Below, one piece after another: positions 24,555 to 33,050 of a DNA stretch of 64,000 nt; within the stretch, counting starts at the first letter, position 1; every line of letters starts with the position of its first letter. The stretch lies in assembly GCF_024171925.1 (NCBI RefSeq), contig NZ_JAMTCO010000001.1:310001-374000 (forward strand), read 5' to 3'. Source of the DNA: Actinokineospora diospyrosa. Lineage in GTDB: Bacteria > Actinomycetota > Actinomycetes > Mycobacteriales > Pseudonocardiaceae. The notes under the pieces were generated by a model. That model was given only the letters and a program-made list of their open reading frames with translations, did not search any database and was not told where the DNA came from. Position numbers and translations under genes: made by a program.

Positions 24555-27500
24555 CTAGTTCGGGCAGGGGGGTTCGTAGGGCAGTCCCGGCAGGTAGCGC
24601 TCCCACTCGGTGCGGGAGATCGCCGGTTCGGCGAGTGCGCACACGCGGCGAGCGGCTTCTTCCGGGTCGGTGTCCCAGATGCGGGCCGTGAAGTCGTGGC
24701 TGGCGGTGACCACGTTGCCGTTCATCGGGTTGAACGCGGCCATCAGGACGCTGTGCGGGTGGCCGGTGAGGGTGGCCAGTTCCTGCGGGGTGCCGCTGAC
24801 GTCCCAGAGGCGGGCGGTGTGGTCGGCGCTGGTGGTGACCAGCATGCGGCCGTCGGGGGTGTAGGCGGCCGAGTAGACGGCGTCGGCGTGGTCGGTGAGG
24901 ATGGGGCCCGCCCGGGGGTCGGCGGGGTTGGTCACGTCCCACAGCCGGACGGTGCGGTCGACGCTGGTGGTGACCATGCCGCGCCGGTCGGGGCTGAAGC
25001 GCACGGAGGTGACCGCGTCCGGGTGGACCCGCTCGGCGAGCCGGGTGGGGGCCTGGTGCGGGTCGCCGAGGTCCCAGGTGACGACCAGGCGGTCGGCGCG
25101 GCCCGCGGTGGCCAGGTGGCGGCCGTCGGGGCTGAAGTCGGCGGAGGTGACCGGGCCGCGGTGCGCGATCGTCCAGACCCGCCTGGGGTGGCGCGGGTCG
25201 GCGACCGACCACAGGTGGACCGTGCCGTCGTCGCTGGTGGTCGCCGCGGTGCGGCCGTCCGGGCTGAACGCGACCGAGGTGACCGGGCCGGTGTGGCCGG
25301 TGAGCGCGGCGATCTCGTGGATGCTCGTCGGCTCGGTGATGTCCCACAGGCGGGCCGTGCCGTCGTCGCCCGCGGTGGCCAGCGTGCGCCCGTCCGGGCT
25401 GAACGCGACCCACCGCACGACCGCGTGGTGGCTGCTCAGCACCGCGATCTCCGCGCCCCGGCTCGGGTCGGCCAGCAGCCACACCCGCGCCGTCCCGTCG
25501 CGGCCCGCGGTGGCCGCGACCCGCCCGCTGGGGTGCACGGCCACCCCGTACACCGAGTCGGTGTGCCCGGCCAGCACCGACCCGGGCACGTCCCACAGCC
25601 GCGCCGTGTGGTCCTCGCTCGCGGTGGCCAGCGTCCGCCCGTCGTGGCTGAACTGCACCGACACCACGGGCGCGGTGTGCCCGGTGAGCGTCATCAGCCC
25701 GGACACCGGGTCGCCCTTGCCGGTGTAGCGCCACAGCCGCACCCCGCGGTCGCTGCTGGCGCTGGCCAGCGTCCGCCCGTCCGGGCTGAACGCCACCGCC
25801 CGCACCGCGTCGTCGTGCCCCGCCACCACCGCGAACGCCCGCTGCGGCGCGGCGAGCTCCCACAGCCGGATCGCGCGGTCGTCGCCCCCGGTGGCCAGGG
25901 TCCGCCCGTCCGGGGTGAACGCCACCGCGTGCACCGTCCCGGTGTGCCCGACCAGCACCCCCGCCGCGCGCCCCGCCGCGACGTCCCACAGCCGGGCCGT
26001 CCCGTCCAGGCCCGCGGTCGCCAGGGTCCGCCCGTCGGGGCTGAACGCCACCGAGGTCACCCAGTCGGTGTGCCCGACCAGCTCGTGCCCGCGCACCGCC
26101 ACCCGCCCGCCGATGTCCCACAGCCACACCGACCGGTGGTTGCCGACCGTGGCCAGGGTCCGCCCGTCGGGGGAGAACGCGACCGCGCGCACCGTCCCCG
26201 GCAGGTCGTCGATGGACAGCCGCAGGGTCGGCCTGCCCGGGTCGGTGATGTCCCACACCCGCACCGAGTGGTCCGGGAAGCGCCCGCCGGTGGCCAGCAG
26301 CCGGTTGTCCGCGCTGATCGCCACGAACCCGTACTCCACCGCGGTCGTGCGCAGCGACGACAGCAGCACCGGGCGCCGCCGGTCGCCGATCAGCCAGAGC
26401 TTGGTGTACCCGTCGACCCCGGCGGTGGCCAGCACGTGCCCGTTGGGGGTCAGCGCCGAGACCGCGGTCGTGGTGTGCCCGTTGACCGACGTGGCGAACG
26501 GCGTCGCGAACAGGCTCAGCAGCCCGCCCCTGGCCGCCGCGGTCGGCGACACCCGGTACGCGGCGAGGCTGAGCTGCGCGGCCAGCGCCGGGTTCGCCGC
26601 GTGCAGCGCCGCGGCCTGCCCGGACACCTTCTCCGACAGCGCGTCGTTGCGCTGGCGGGTCACCATCTGCTGGGCGTTGACCGCGAACACCGTCGCCGCG
26701 GCCGCCAGCACCAGCAGCACCGTGAGCAGCACGACCAGTTGGCGCAGCCAGCGGGTGCGCCGCCGGTCGGTCGCCACCGCGTCCGCCGCCGCGGCCGCGG
26801 AGGTCTCCAGGAACACCCGCTCGCGGCCGCTGAGCACCGTGTAGTCGCTGCTCACCAGGTCTTTCGCCACCACGAGCCGGGCGCCCCGGTACAGCGCGCC
26901 CGGGTCCTTGCCCAGCGCCTCCCACGCCTCGGTCGCCTCGGTGAGCGCCCGGTGCGCGCGCAGCGCCTCGCGGTCCTCGGCGAGCCAGTCGCGCAGCCGG
27001 GGCCAGGACCGGATCAGCGCCTCGTGGGTGATCTCCACCGTGTCGCGGCCGCGCGCGATCAACCGCGCCGAGGTCAGCTTCTCCAGCACCACGGCCAGGT
27101 TCGGGTCGTCGAAGTCCAATTCGGACTGGCTGATCCGGCGCTTGGTGTCTTCGGTCCCCTCGCCGAGCGCGACCAACCGCAGCAGCAGCGTCCGCATCAG
27201 AACCCGTTGCCGCGAGCCGAGTCCGGAGTGGATGGATTCGGCCGTCTGCGCCAACGCCCCGTCGATCCCGCCCGCCGCTTGGAAACCCTGCAGCGTGAGC
27301 ACTTTCCCGCGCCTGCGCCGCCAGGTCTCCAGCAGCGCGTGCGACAGCAGCGGCAGCACCGCCACCTCGCCGTCCGCGTGCGCGAGCAGCGTCGCCAGCA
27401 GACCGCTCTCCAGCACCAGCTCCGCGCGCGTCGCGGGCAGTGTGATCGCCCGGCGCAGCTCGTCCATGCTCATCGGACCCACGGTGACCTGGGCGTCGGC

Positions 27501-28346
27501 CAGCGCCTCGACCAGCGCCGCCGAGCGGGCGCAGTGCGCGTAGAAGTCCGCCCGGACGCCGAGCACGACCCGGCAGCGGCTGGTCTTGGTCGCGGTGGCG
27601 GTGATCAGCGCCTCGATGAACCAGGCCTGCTCGGCCGGGTCCGCGCACAGCGTGAACACCTCCTCGAACTGGTCGACGACCAGCACCACCTCGGTGTCGG
27701 CCGGTTGGTCGACCAGCGCCAACCGCACCGCGAGGTGCAGGTTCGCCGGGTCCTCGGCCAGCCCGAGCGCGCCTGCCGCGGTACCGGTGTGCTTGGCCAG
27801 CTGGACCGCGCACTCCTCCAGCGGGTGCGGGCCGGGGGTGAACAGCACGACGACCTTGCCCGCCGCGCTCAACCGGGTCAGCAGCCCGGCCCGCAGCAGC
27901 GAGGACTTGCCCGCCCCGGACGTGCCGAACACGCCGACGAACCGCTGCCCGGTGAGCCGCTGCACCAGGGCGTCGACCAGGTGCTCGCGGCCGAAGAAGC
28001 GGTGCGCGTCCTCGGGTTGCAGCGCGGCGAGACCCGCGTACGGGGGCGCGCCGGTCGGCTCCGCGGGCTCGGTGCGCGTGGCGAGCTCGGCGGCGAGGCG
28101 GTGCCAGCGCAGCTCCCACTCGGCCGCGTCGCCGCGGCAGGCCCGCACGTAGGCGAGGGTCACCGCCAGGCTCGGCAGCCTGCGCCCCGCCGCCGCCTCG
28201 GACAGGCTCGCGGCCGAGTAGTGCGCCTCCGCGGCCAGCTGCCGGTAGGTCGGGCTCCCCGCCTCTTCCCGCAGCCGCCGCAGGCCGCCCGCGAACCCCA
28301 ACAACGGACTGTCGCCCGCCTCCAGCGGTCGTTCGGCCCGTGGCAT
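24555..28346 (-). CDS. HTH-STAND (nSTAND1-type)-WD40 membrane-linked signalling protein
   Basis: 1263 residues. The N-terminus has an HTH-like helical region (LRRLREEAGSPTYRQLAAEAHYSAASLSEAAAGRRLPSL, about 20-62). Then the STAND NTPase: FFGRE at 117, Walker A GTSGAGKSS (141-149), Walker B VVLVVDQFEEVF near 220. A hydrophobic segment near 530-555 (LVVLLTVLLVLAAAATVFAV) may cross the membrane. The C-terminal half holds 14 WD40 blades (FSPDGRTLATAG-D-RLWD type), consistent with two seven-blade propellers. Such proteins sense ligands through the propellers and switch the NTPase. The DNA of the blades is strikingly repetitive. Array C follows the stop; the ABC-F gene is divergent. Targets unknown. 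Confidence 0.9.
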   Translation of the reverse strand: MPRAERPLEAGDSPLLGFAGGLRRLREEAGSPTYRQLAAEAHYSAASLSEAAAGRRLPSLAVTLAYVRACRGDAAEWELRWHRLAAELATRTEPAEPTGAPPYAGLAALQPEDAHRFFGREHLVDALVQRLTGQRFVGVFGTSGAGKSSLLRAGLLTRLSAAGKVVVLFTPGPHPLEECAVQLAKHTGTAAGALGLAEDPANLHLAVRLALVDQPADTEVVLVVDQFEEVFTLCADPAEQAWFIEALITATATKTSRCRVVLGVRADFYAHCARSAALVEALADAQVTVGPMSMDELRRAITLPATRAELVLESGLLATLLAHADGEVAVLPLLSHALLETWRRRRGKVLTLQGFQAAGGIDGALAQTAESIHSGLGSRQRVLMRTLLLRLVALGEGTEDTKRRISQSELDFDDPNLAVVLEKLTSARLIARGRDTVEITHEALIRSWPRLRDWLAEDREALRAHRALTEATEAWEALGKDPGALYRGARLVVAKDLVSSDYTVLSGRERVFLETSAAAAADAVATDRRRTRWLRQLVVLLTVLLVLAAAATVFAVNAQQMVTRQRNDALSEKVSGQAAALHAANPALAAQLSLAAYRVSPTAAARGGLLSLFATPFATSVNGHTTTAVSALTPNGHVLATAGVDGYTKLWLIGDRRRPVLLSSLRTTAVEYGFVAISADNRLLATGGRFPDHSVRVWDITDPGRPTLRLSIDDLPGTVRAVAFSPDGRTLATVGNHRSVWLWDIGGRVAVRGHELVGHTDWVTSVAFSPDGRTLATAGLDGTARLWDVAAGRAAGVLVGHTGTVHAVAFTPDGRTLATGGDDRAIRLWELAAPQRAFAVVAGHDDAVRAVAFSPDGRTLASASSDRGVRLWRYTGKGDPVSGLMTLTGHTAPVVSVQFSHDGRTLATASEDHTARLWDVPGSVLAGHTDSVYGVAVHPSGRVAATAGRDGTARVWLLADPSRGAEIAVLSSHHAVVRWVAFSPDGRTLATAGDDGTARLWDITEPTSIHEIAALTGHTGPVTSVAFSPDGRTAATTSDDGTVHLWSVADPRHPRRVWTIAHRGPVTSADFSPDGRHLATAGRADRLVVTWDLGDPHQAPTRLAERVHPDAVTSVRFSPDRRGMVTTSVDRTVRLWDVTNPADPRAGPILTDHADAVYSAAYTPDGRMLVTTSADHTARLWDVSGTPQELATLTGHPHSVLMAAFNPMNGNVVTASHDFTARIWDTDPEEAARRVCALAEPAISRTEWERYLPGLPYEPPCPN

Positions 28347-28496
28347 GCGCCCACCCCCCGGTCAGCCGCGTCCATTGTTCAGGTTCGGTTGTCCAGCACC
28401 GGGCGCACGCGGGTGAACAACCCGTTCGGCGTAGGCGGACCGCGCGCCGGATAACCGGTTGGTGGCGGGCCGGGTCCGCGCTTACGGTGGTCGGCG

Positions 28497-30056
28497 ATGG
28501 CTATCACCTGCACCGATCTCGTGTTCACCTGGCCGGACGACACCCCCGTGTTCGACGGGGTGTCGTTCACCGCGGGCACCGGGGCCACCGGGCTCGTCGG
28601 TGCCAACGGGGCCGGGAAGTCGACCTTGCTGAAGCTGCTCGCCGGGCAGTACCGGCCCAGTTCCGGGTCCGTCGTCGTCGACGGGGTCGTGGGGTACCTG
28701 CCGCAGACGCTGCCGCTGGGCGACGACCTCAGCGCGGGGCAGGTCCTCGGCGTCGACCGGGTGCTCGCCGCGCTGCGCGCCGTGGAGTCCGGCGACGTCC
28801 GCGACGAGCACTTCACCACCATCGGCGTCGACTGGGACCTCGAGGAGCGCACCCGCGCCGAACTCGCCCGGCTCGGCCTGGCCGACGTCGAGTTCGACCG
28901 GCGGATCGGCACCCTCAGCGGCGGCCAGGTCGTGTCGCTGGGGCTGGCCGCGCAGCTGCTCAAGCGCCCGGACGTGCTGCTGCTGGACGAACCGACGAAC
29001 AACCTCGACGCGGGCGCCCGCGCCCGGCTGCACTCGGTGCTCGCCGACTGGCGCGGCTGCCTGGTGGTGGTCAGCCACGACCGGGAGCTGCTGGACCTGG
29101 TCGACCGGATCGCCGAGGTCGACCACGGCGAGATCCGCGTGTTCGGCGGCAACTACACCGAGTGGGACGCCGCCGCGCGGGCCGCCCGCGAGGCGGCCGA
29201 GCGGACCCTGCGCGACGCGGAGCAGGAGGTCAAGCGCGAGAAGCGGGAGCTGCAGCAGGCCCGTGAACGCGCCGCCCGACGCGCGGGCAACGCGGCGCGC
29301 ACCCTCGACAGCGCCGGCCTGCCGCGGATCTTCGCGGGAAACATGAAGCGCCGCGCCCAGGAGTCCGCGGGCAAGGCGGACGGCACCCACGCGTCCCGGG
29401 TCAGCGGCGCCCGCGCCAGGCTCGACGCGGCGAGCCGTGCGGTGCGCGAGGACGACAAGATCGTCCTGGAGCTGCCGGACACCACCGTCCCAGCAGGACG
29501 GACCCTGTTCCACGGCGAAGGACTGCGGGCGCGCGACCTCTTCGCGGGCGCCGGGCTGACCCTGGACATCCGCGGACCGGAGCGCATCGCGCTCACCGGC
29601 CCCAACGGCTCGGGCAAGTCGACGCTGCTGCGGATGATCCGCGACGCCGTCCCCTCCGCCTACCTGTCCCAGCGCCTCGACGTCCTCGACCCGGACCTGA
29701 CCGTCGCCGAGAGCCTTGCCGCTGCTGCCCCGAGCATGGCGCGTGCCGACCTGATGAACCTGTTGGCCCGCTTCCTCTTCCGCGGCGACCGGGCGCACCA
29801 GAAGGTGTCCACCCTGTCCGGTGGTGAGCTGCTGCGGGCCACCTTGGCGTGCGTGCTGTTCGCCGAACCCGCGCCGCACCTGCTGCTGCTCGACGAGCCG
29901 ACCAACAACCTGGACCTGGTCAGCGTCGGCCAGCTGGAGAACGCGCTGAACGCCTACCGGGGCGCGTTCGTCGTGGTCAGCCACGACGAGCGGTTCCTCG
30001 ACGAGATCGGCACCACCCGGCGGTTGGAGCTGGCGGGCGGGACCCTGCTCGGCTGA
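28497..30056 (+). CDS. ABC-F family ATPase (ribosome-associated / antibiotic-resistance type)
   Basis: 519 residues with two ABC domains in one chain and no membrane segments. Domain 1: Walker A GANGAGKST, signature LSGGQ, Walker B DVLLLDEPTNNLD. A charged alpha-helical linker (about 215-320, many E/K/R) follows. Domain 2: GPNGSGKST, LSGGE, LLLLDEPTNNLD. ABC-F proteins act on the ribosome, either as translation factors or protecting against macrolides, lincosamides and similar drugs. The linker length will decide the class. The ATG at 28497 has only a weak SD. The stop lies 1 bp from the stop of the converging LysR gene. Confidence 0.93.
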   Translation: MAITCTDLVFTWPDDTPVFDGVSFTAGTGATGLVGANGAGKSTLLKLLAGQYRPSSGSVVVDGVVGYLPQTLPLGDDLSAGQVLGVDRVLAALRAVESGDVRDEHFTTIGVDWDLEERTRAELARLGLADVEFDRRIGTLSGGQVVSLGLAAQLLKRPDVLLLDEPTNNLDAGARARLHSVLADWRGCLVVVSHDRELLDLVDRIAEVDHGEIRVFGGNYTEWDAAARAAREAAERTLRDAEQEVKREKRELQQARERAARRAGNAARTLDSAGLPRIFAGNMKRRAQESAGKADGTHASRVSGARARLDAASRAVREDDKIVLELPDTTVPAGRTLFHGEGLRARDLFAGAGLTLDIRGPERIALTGPNGSGKSTLLRMIRDAVPSAYLSQRLDVLDPDLTVAESLAAAAPSMARADLMNLLARFLFRGDRAHQKVSTLSGGELLRATLACVLFAEPAPHLLLLDEPTNNLDLVSVGQLENALNAYRGAFVVVSHDERFLDEIGTTRRLELAGGTLLG

Positions 30057-30057
30057 C

Positions 30058-30963
30058 TCAGGAGTCGGCGGGGCGGTCCCTGGCGAAGCGCTGGCCGAGC
30101 ACGTCGGGCTCCGGTGTGGACAGTGCGGCGCGCAGGAACCGGCGCATCACCGGGGAGTGCTCGTCCGGCCGCCAGCACACCGCGGACTCGACGATCTCGG
30201 TGTGCTGGCGCAGCGGCCGGGCGAGCAGGCCGGGCCAGACCTGCGGCACGTGCTCGGTGGTCAACAACACCACCCCCATCCCCGCCTGCACCAACGCCAA
30301 CGCGTGCGAGACCGACTCCGCCCGGTGCCGGGTGCCGCCGGTCGGGGTGAACTCGGTCGGGGTGAACTCGGCGATGTCGGGCACCACCACCCGGTCGTCG
30401 GGCAACTCCGCCAGGTCCACCCGCTCGGCGTCGGCGCACGGGTGCGCCTGCGGCAGCACCACCACCAGCGGCGCCCGGCTCACCACCGCGACCTCCAGAC
30501 CAGCCGCCCGCCGCGGCGACGACCGGGACTGGCTGAGCAGACCGGCGTGCGCCTCGCGGTGGTGCACCCGGTCGAGCACCTCGGCGTCGGACACCTCGAC
30601 CAGCGCCAGGTCCACATCGGAGCCCACCGAGCGCAGCAGCCTGCTGAGCAGCCGCGGCGCGACCGAGTGCCCGATCGCCAGCGCCAACCGGCCCCGGGTG
30701 CCCAGGCCGACCGCGCGCACCGTCTCGGTGGTCGCGGTGAGGTCCGCCAGCAGCCGCCGGGCGTGGTCGGCCAGCAACCGGCCCGCCGCGGTCACCGTCA
30801 CCCCGCGCCCGTGCCGGACCAGCAGCTCCACCCCCAGCTCCCGCTCCAGGGCGCGCACCCGCACGGTCAGCGGCGGCTGGGTCATGTGCAGGCGCTCGGC
30901 GGCCCGGCTGATCGTGCCCTCCTCCGCCACCGCGAGGAAGCACTCCAGATCCCGCACATCCAT
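30058..30963 (-). CDS. LysR-family regulator of the aromatic locus
   Basis: 301 residues. The N-terminal winged HTH reads DLECFLAVAEEGTISRAAERLHMTQPPLTVRVRALERELG, fully typical of LysR proteins; the rest is a two-lobe effector domain. It is divergently placed to the flavin monooxygenase, the classical LysR layout, with about 140 bp between the starts. An in-frame direct repeat EFTPTEFTPT (near 30345-30374) looks like a recent 15-bp duplication. Probable inducer: an aromatic pathway intermediate, by analogy with catabolic LysR proteins. Confidence 0.92.
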   Translation of the reverse strand: MDVRDLECFLAVAEEGTISRAAERLHMTQPPLTVRVRALERELGVELLVRHGRGVTVTAAGRLLADHARRLLADLTATTETVRAVGLGTRGRLALAIGHSVAPRLLSRLLRSVGSDVDLALVEVSDAEVLDRVHHREAHAGLLSQSRSSPRRAAGLEVAVVSRAPLVVVLPQAHPCADAERVDLAELPDDRVVVPDIAEFTPTEFTPTGGTRHRAESVSHALALVQAGMGVVLLTTEHVPQVWPGLLARPLRQHTEIVESAVCWRPDEHSPVMRRFLRAALSTPEPDVLGQRFARDRPADS

Positions 30964-31104
30964 ACCCGCAGGCTATAGCAGGCGTCTGCAAGACGTATTG
31001 GACGAATGGCCCCCGGGTTCGCATCATCAGACCCACCGTTCAGCAGACCCACCGTGCGCCGCACCACCGCGCACCGACCCGGTCCCCACCGAAGGCGAGG
31101 CGGC

Positions 31105-32886
31105 GTGAGCACCCTGACCACCGATGTCCTGGTGATCGGCAGCGGTCCCGCCGGGGCCTCCGCCGCACTGGCCCTGGCCACCCATGGCGTCGACCACATC
31201 GTCATCACGAAGTACCGCTGGACGGCGAACACCCCCCGCGCGCACATCACCAACCAGCGCACCGTGGAGATCCTGCGCGACCTGGGCATCGAGGACGACG
31301 TGCGCGCCCAGGGCACCCCGCAGGACCTCATGGGCGACACCGTCTTCTGCACCAGCCTCACCGGCGACGAGATCGGCCGGGTCCGCACCTGGGGCACCCA
31401 CCCGGCGCGCCGCGCCGACTACACGCTGGCGTCGCCGTCGAGCAACTGCGACCTCCCGCAGACCCTGCTCGAGCCGATCCTGGTCGGGCACGCCGCCGAG
31501 CGCGGCAGCCGCGTCCGCTTCGACACCGAGTACCTGGGCCTGGAGCAGGACGACGAGGGCGTCACGGTCACCGTGCGCGACCGGCTCAGCGGGCACACCT
31601 ACCCGATCCGGGCCAAGTACGTAATCGGCGCCGACGGCGGCCGCAGCCAGGTCGCCAAGGACGTCGGGCTGCCGTTCGAGGGGCAGATGGACCTCGCGGG
31701 CAGCATGAACATCGTCTTCCACGCCGACCTGTCCCGGCTGGTCGAGCACCGGCCCAGCGTCCTGTACTGGGTGCTGCAGCCCGGCTCCGACATCGGCGGC
31801 ATCGGCATGGGCCTGGTGCGCATGGTGCGGCCGTGGGACGAGTGGCTCATCGTCTGGGGCTACGACATCTCCGGTCCGCCGCCCGCGGTGGACGACGCGA
31901 TGGCCACCAAGATCGTGCACGACCTCATCGGCGACGACACGATCCCGGTCACCATCCGCTCCACCTCGTTGTGGGGCAACAACAAGATGTACGCGACCCG
32001 CTACCGCGCGGGCCGGGTCTTCTGCGCGGGCGACGCCGTGCACCGGCACCCGCCGTCAAACGGGTTGGGCTCCAACACCTCCATCCAGGACTCCTACAAC
32101 CTGGCCTGGAAGCTGGCGATGGTGCTCTCCGGCGCGGCGGGTCCCGGGCTGCTCGACAGCTACGACGCCGAGCGCGCGCCGGTCGGCAAGCAGATCGTGT
32201 TGCGCGCCAACAAGTCCATCGAGGAGTTCGGCCCGATCTTCGAGGCGCTGGGCTTCACCGAGTCCGACGACCCCGCCGAGAAGGTCGCCAACATGCGGGC
32301 CCGGACCGAGAACACCGCCAAGGCCGCCGACCAGCGGGTCGCGCTGCGCAAAGCGCTGGAGCTCAAGGACTACGAGTTCAACGCGCACGGCGTCGAGCTC
32401 GGACAGCGCTACCGCTCGGGAGCGGTCATCGGCGACGGCACGCCCGAACCGGAGTACACCCGCGACCCGGAGCTGTACTACCACCCCACCACCTGGCCGG
32501 GCGCGCGCCTGCCGCACTGCTGGCTGGGCCACGGCGGCCAGAAGGTCAGCACCCACGACCTGGCGGGCAAGGGCCGCTTCGCGCTGTTCACCGGCATCTC
32601 CGGTGAGGAGTGGGTCGCGGCGGCGGAGATCGCGGCCAAGCAGCTCGACATCGAGATCGCGGCCTTCGTCATCGGCGCGGGCCGCGACCACATCGACCTC
32701 TACGACGACTGGGCGCGGCTGCGCGAGGTCGAGGAGTCCGGCTGCGTGCTGGTCCGCCCGGACGCGCACGTCGGCTGGCGGGCGTTGACGCTGCCCAACG
32801 ACCCCGCGGGCGACCTCACCGCCGCGCTCGCCGCCCTCCTCGACCGGCCCGACCAAGGCGCCGGGGAACGGACAGGCGCAGAGTAG
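31105..32886 (+). CDS. FAD-dependent phenol hydroxylase (2,4-dichlorophenol 6-monooxygenase/TfdB-like)
   Basis: 593 residues. FAD site: VLVIGSGPAGASAALAL near the start; YVIGADGGRSQVAK is the DG motif; GDAVHRHPPSNGLGSNTSIQDSYNLAWKL is the second FAD motif, with SNGLGSNTSIQD strongly reminiscent of TfdB/resorcinol-type hydroxylases. A C-terminal thioredoxin-like dimerisation part follows. The reaction is NAD(P)H- and O2-dependent ortho-hydroxylation of a phenol. With a hydroxyquinol dioxygenase next door, a likely product is hydroxyquinol from resorcinol or a resorcylate. GTG at 31105 follows GAAGGCGAGG. First gene of the catabolic unit, divergent from the LysR gene. Confidence 0.88.
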   Translation: MSTLTTDVLVIGSGPAGASAALALATHGVDHIVITKYRWTANTPRAHITNQRTVEILRDLGIEDDVRAQGTPQDLMGDTVFCTSLTGDEIGRVRTWGTHPARRADYTLASPSSNCDLPQTLLEPILVGHAAERGSRVRFDTEYLGLEQDDEGVTVTVRDRLSGHTYPIRAKYVIGADGGRSQVAKDVGLPFEGQMDLAGSMNIVFHADLSRLVEHRPSVLYWVLQPGSDIGGIGMGLVRMVRPWDEWLIVWGYDISGPPPAVDDAMATKIVHDLIGDDTIPVTIRSTSLWGNNKMYATRYRAGRVFCAGDAVHRHPPSNGLGSNTSIQDSYNLAWKLAMVLSGAAGPGLLDSYDAERAPVGKQIVLRANKSIEEFGPIFEALGFTESDDPAEKVANMRARTENTAKAADQRVALRKALELKDYEFNAHGVELGQRYRSGAVIGDGTPEPEYTRDPELYYHPTTWPGARLPHCWLGHGGQKVSTHDLAGKGRFALFTGISGEEWVAAAEIAAKQLDIEIAAFVIGAGRDHIDLYDDWARLREVEESGCVLVRPDAHVGWRALTLPNDPAGDLTAALAALLDRPDQGAGERTGAE

Positions 32887-32902
32887 AGCCCTAATGCGTG
32901 CG

Positions 32903-33018
32903 GCTCGATGGGGCGAACGTGTCTGCGTGGAGCCTTGACGGCAGCCGTGGCAAGACCGCGAAGCACGCCCTGCGGCGACGCTACGGCCGCCGTCTCACAC
33001 AAGTCCGCCCCATCGAGC
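32903..33018. repeat. imperfect palindromic element, family 2, copy 2 (116 bp)
   Basis: Ends GCTCGATGGGGCG (32903-32915) and CGCCCCATCGAGC (33006-33018) are identical to the ends of the 145-bp copy at 1380-1524; internal CCGTGGCA and CGCTACGG blocks are shared. It sits inside the catabolic operon, between the monooxygenase stop and the GTG of the dioxygenase fusion, so it would be transcribed as a long hairpin. Confidence 0.75.
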
Positions 33019-33050
33019 AGTTGGCCCGAACCGCAGGACCTGGAGCCGTT

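Noticed and set aside
24696-28454. A 1252-codon open frame antisense to the WD40-STAND gene
   Set aside because: Arg/Gly/His-rich composition with no domain; mirror image of GC-rich codon usage of the real gene.
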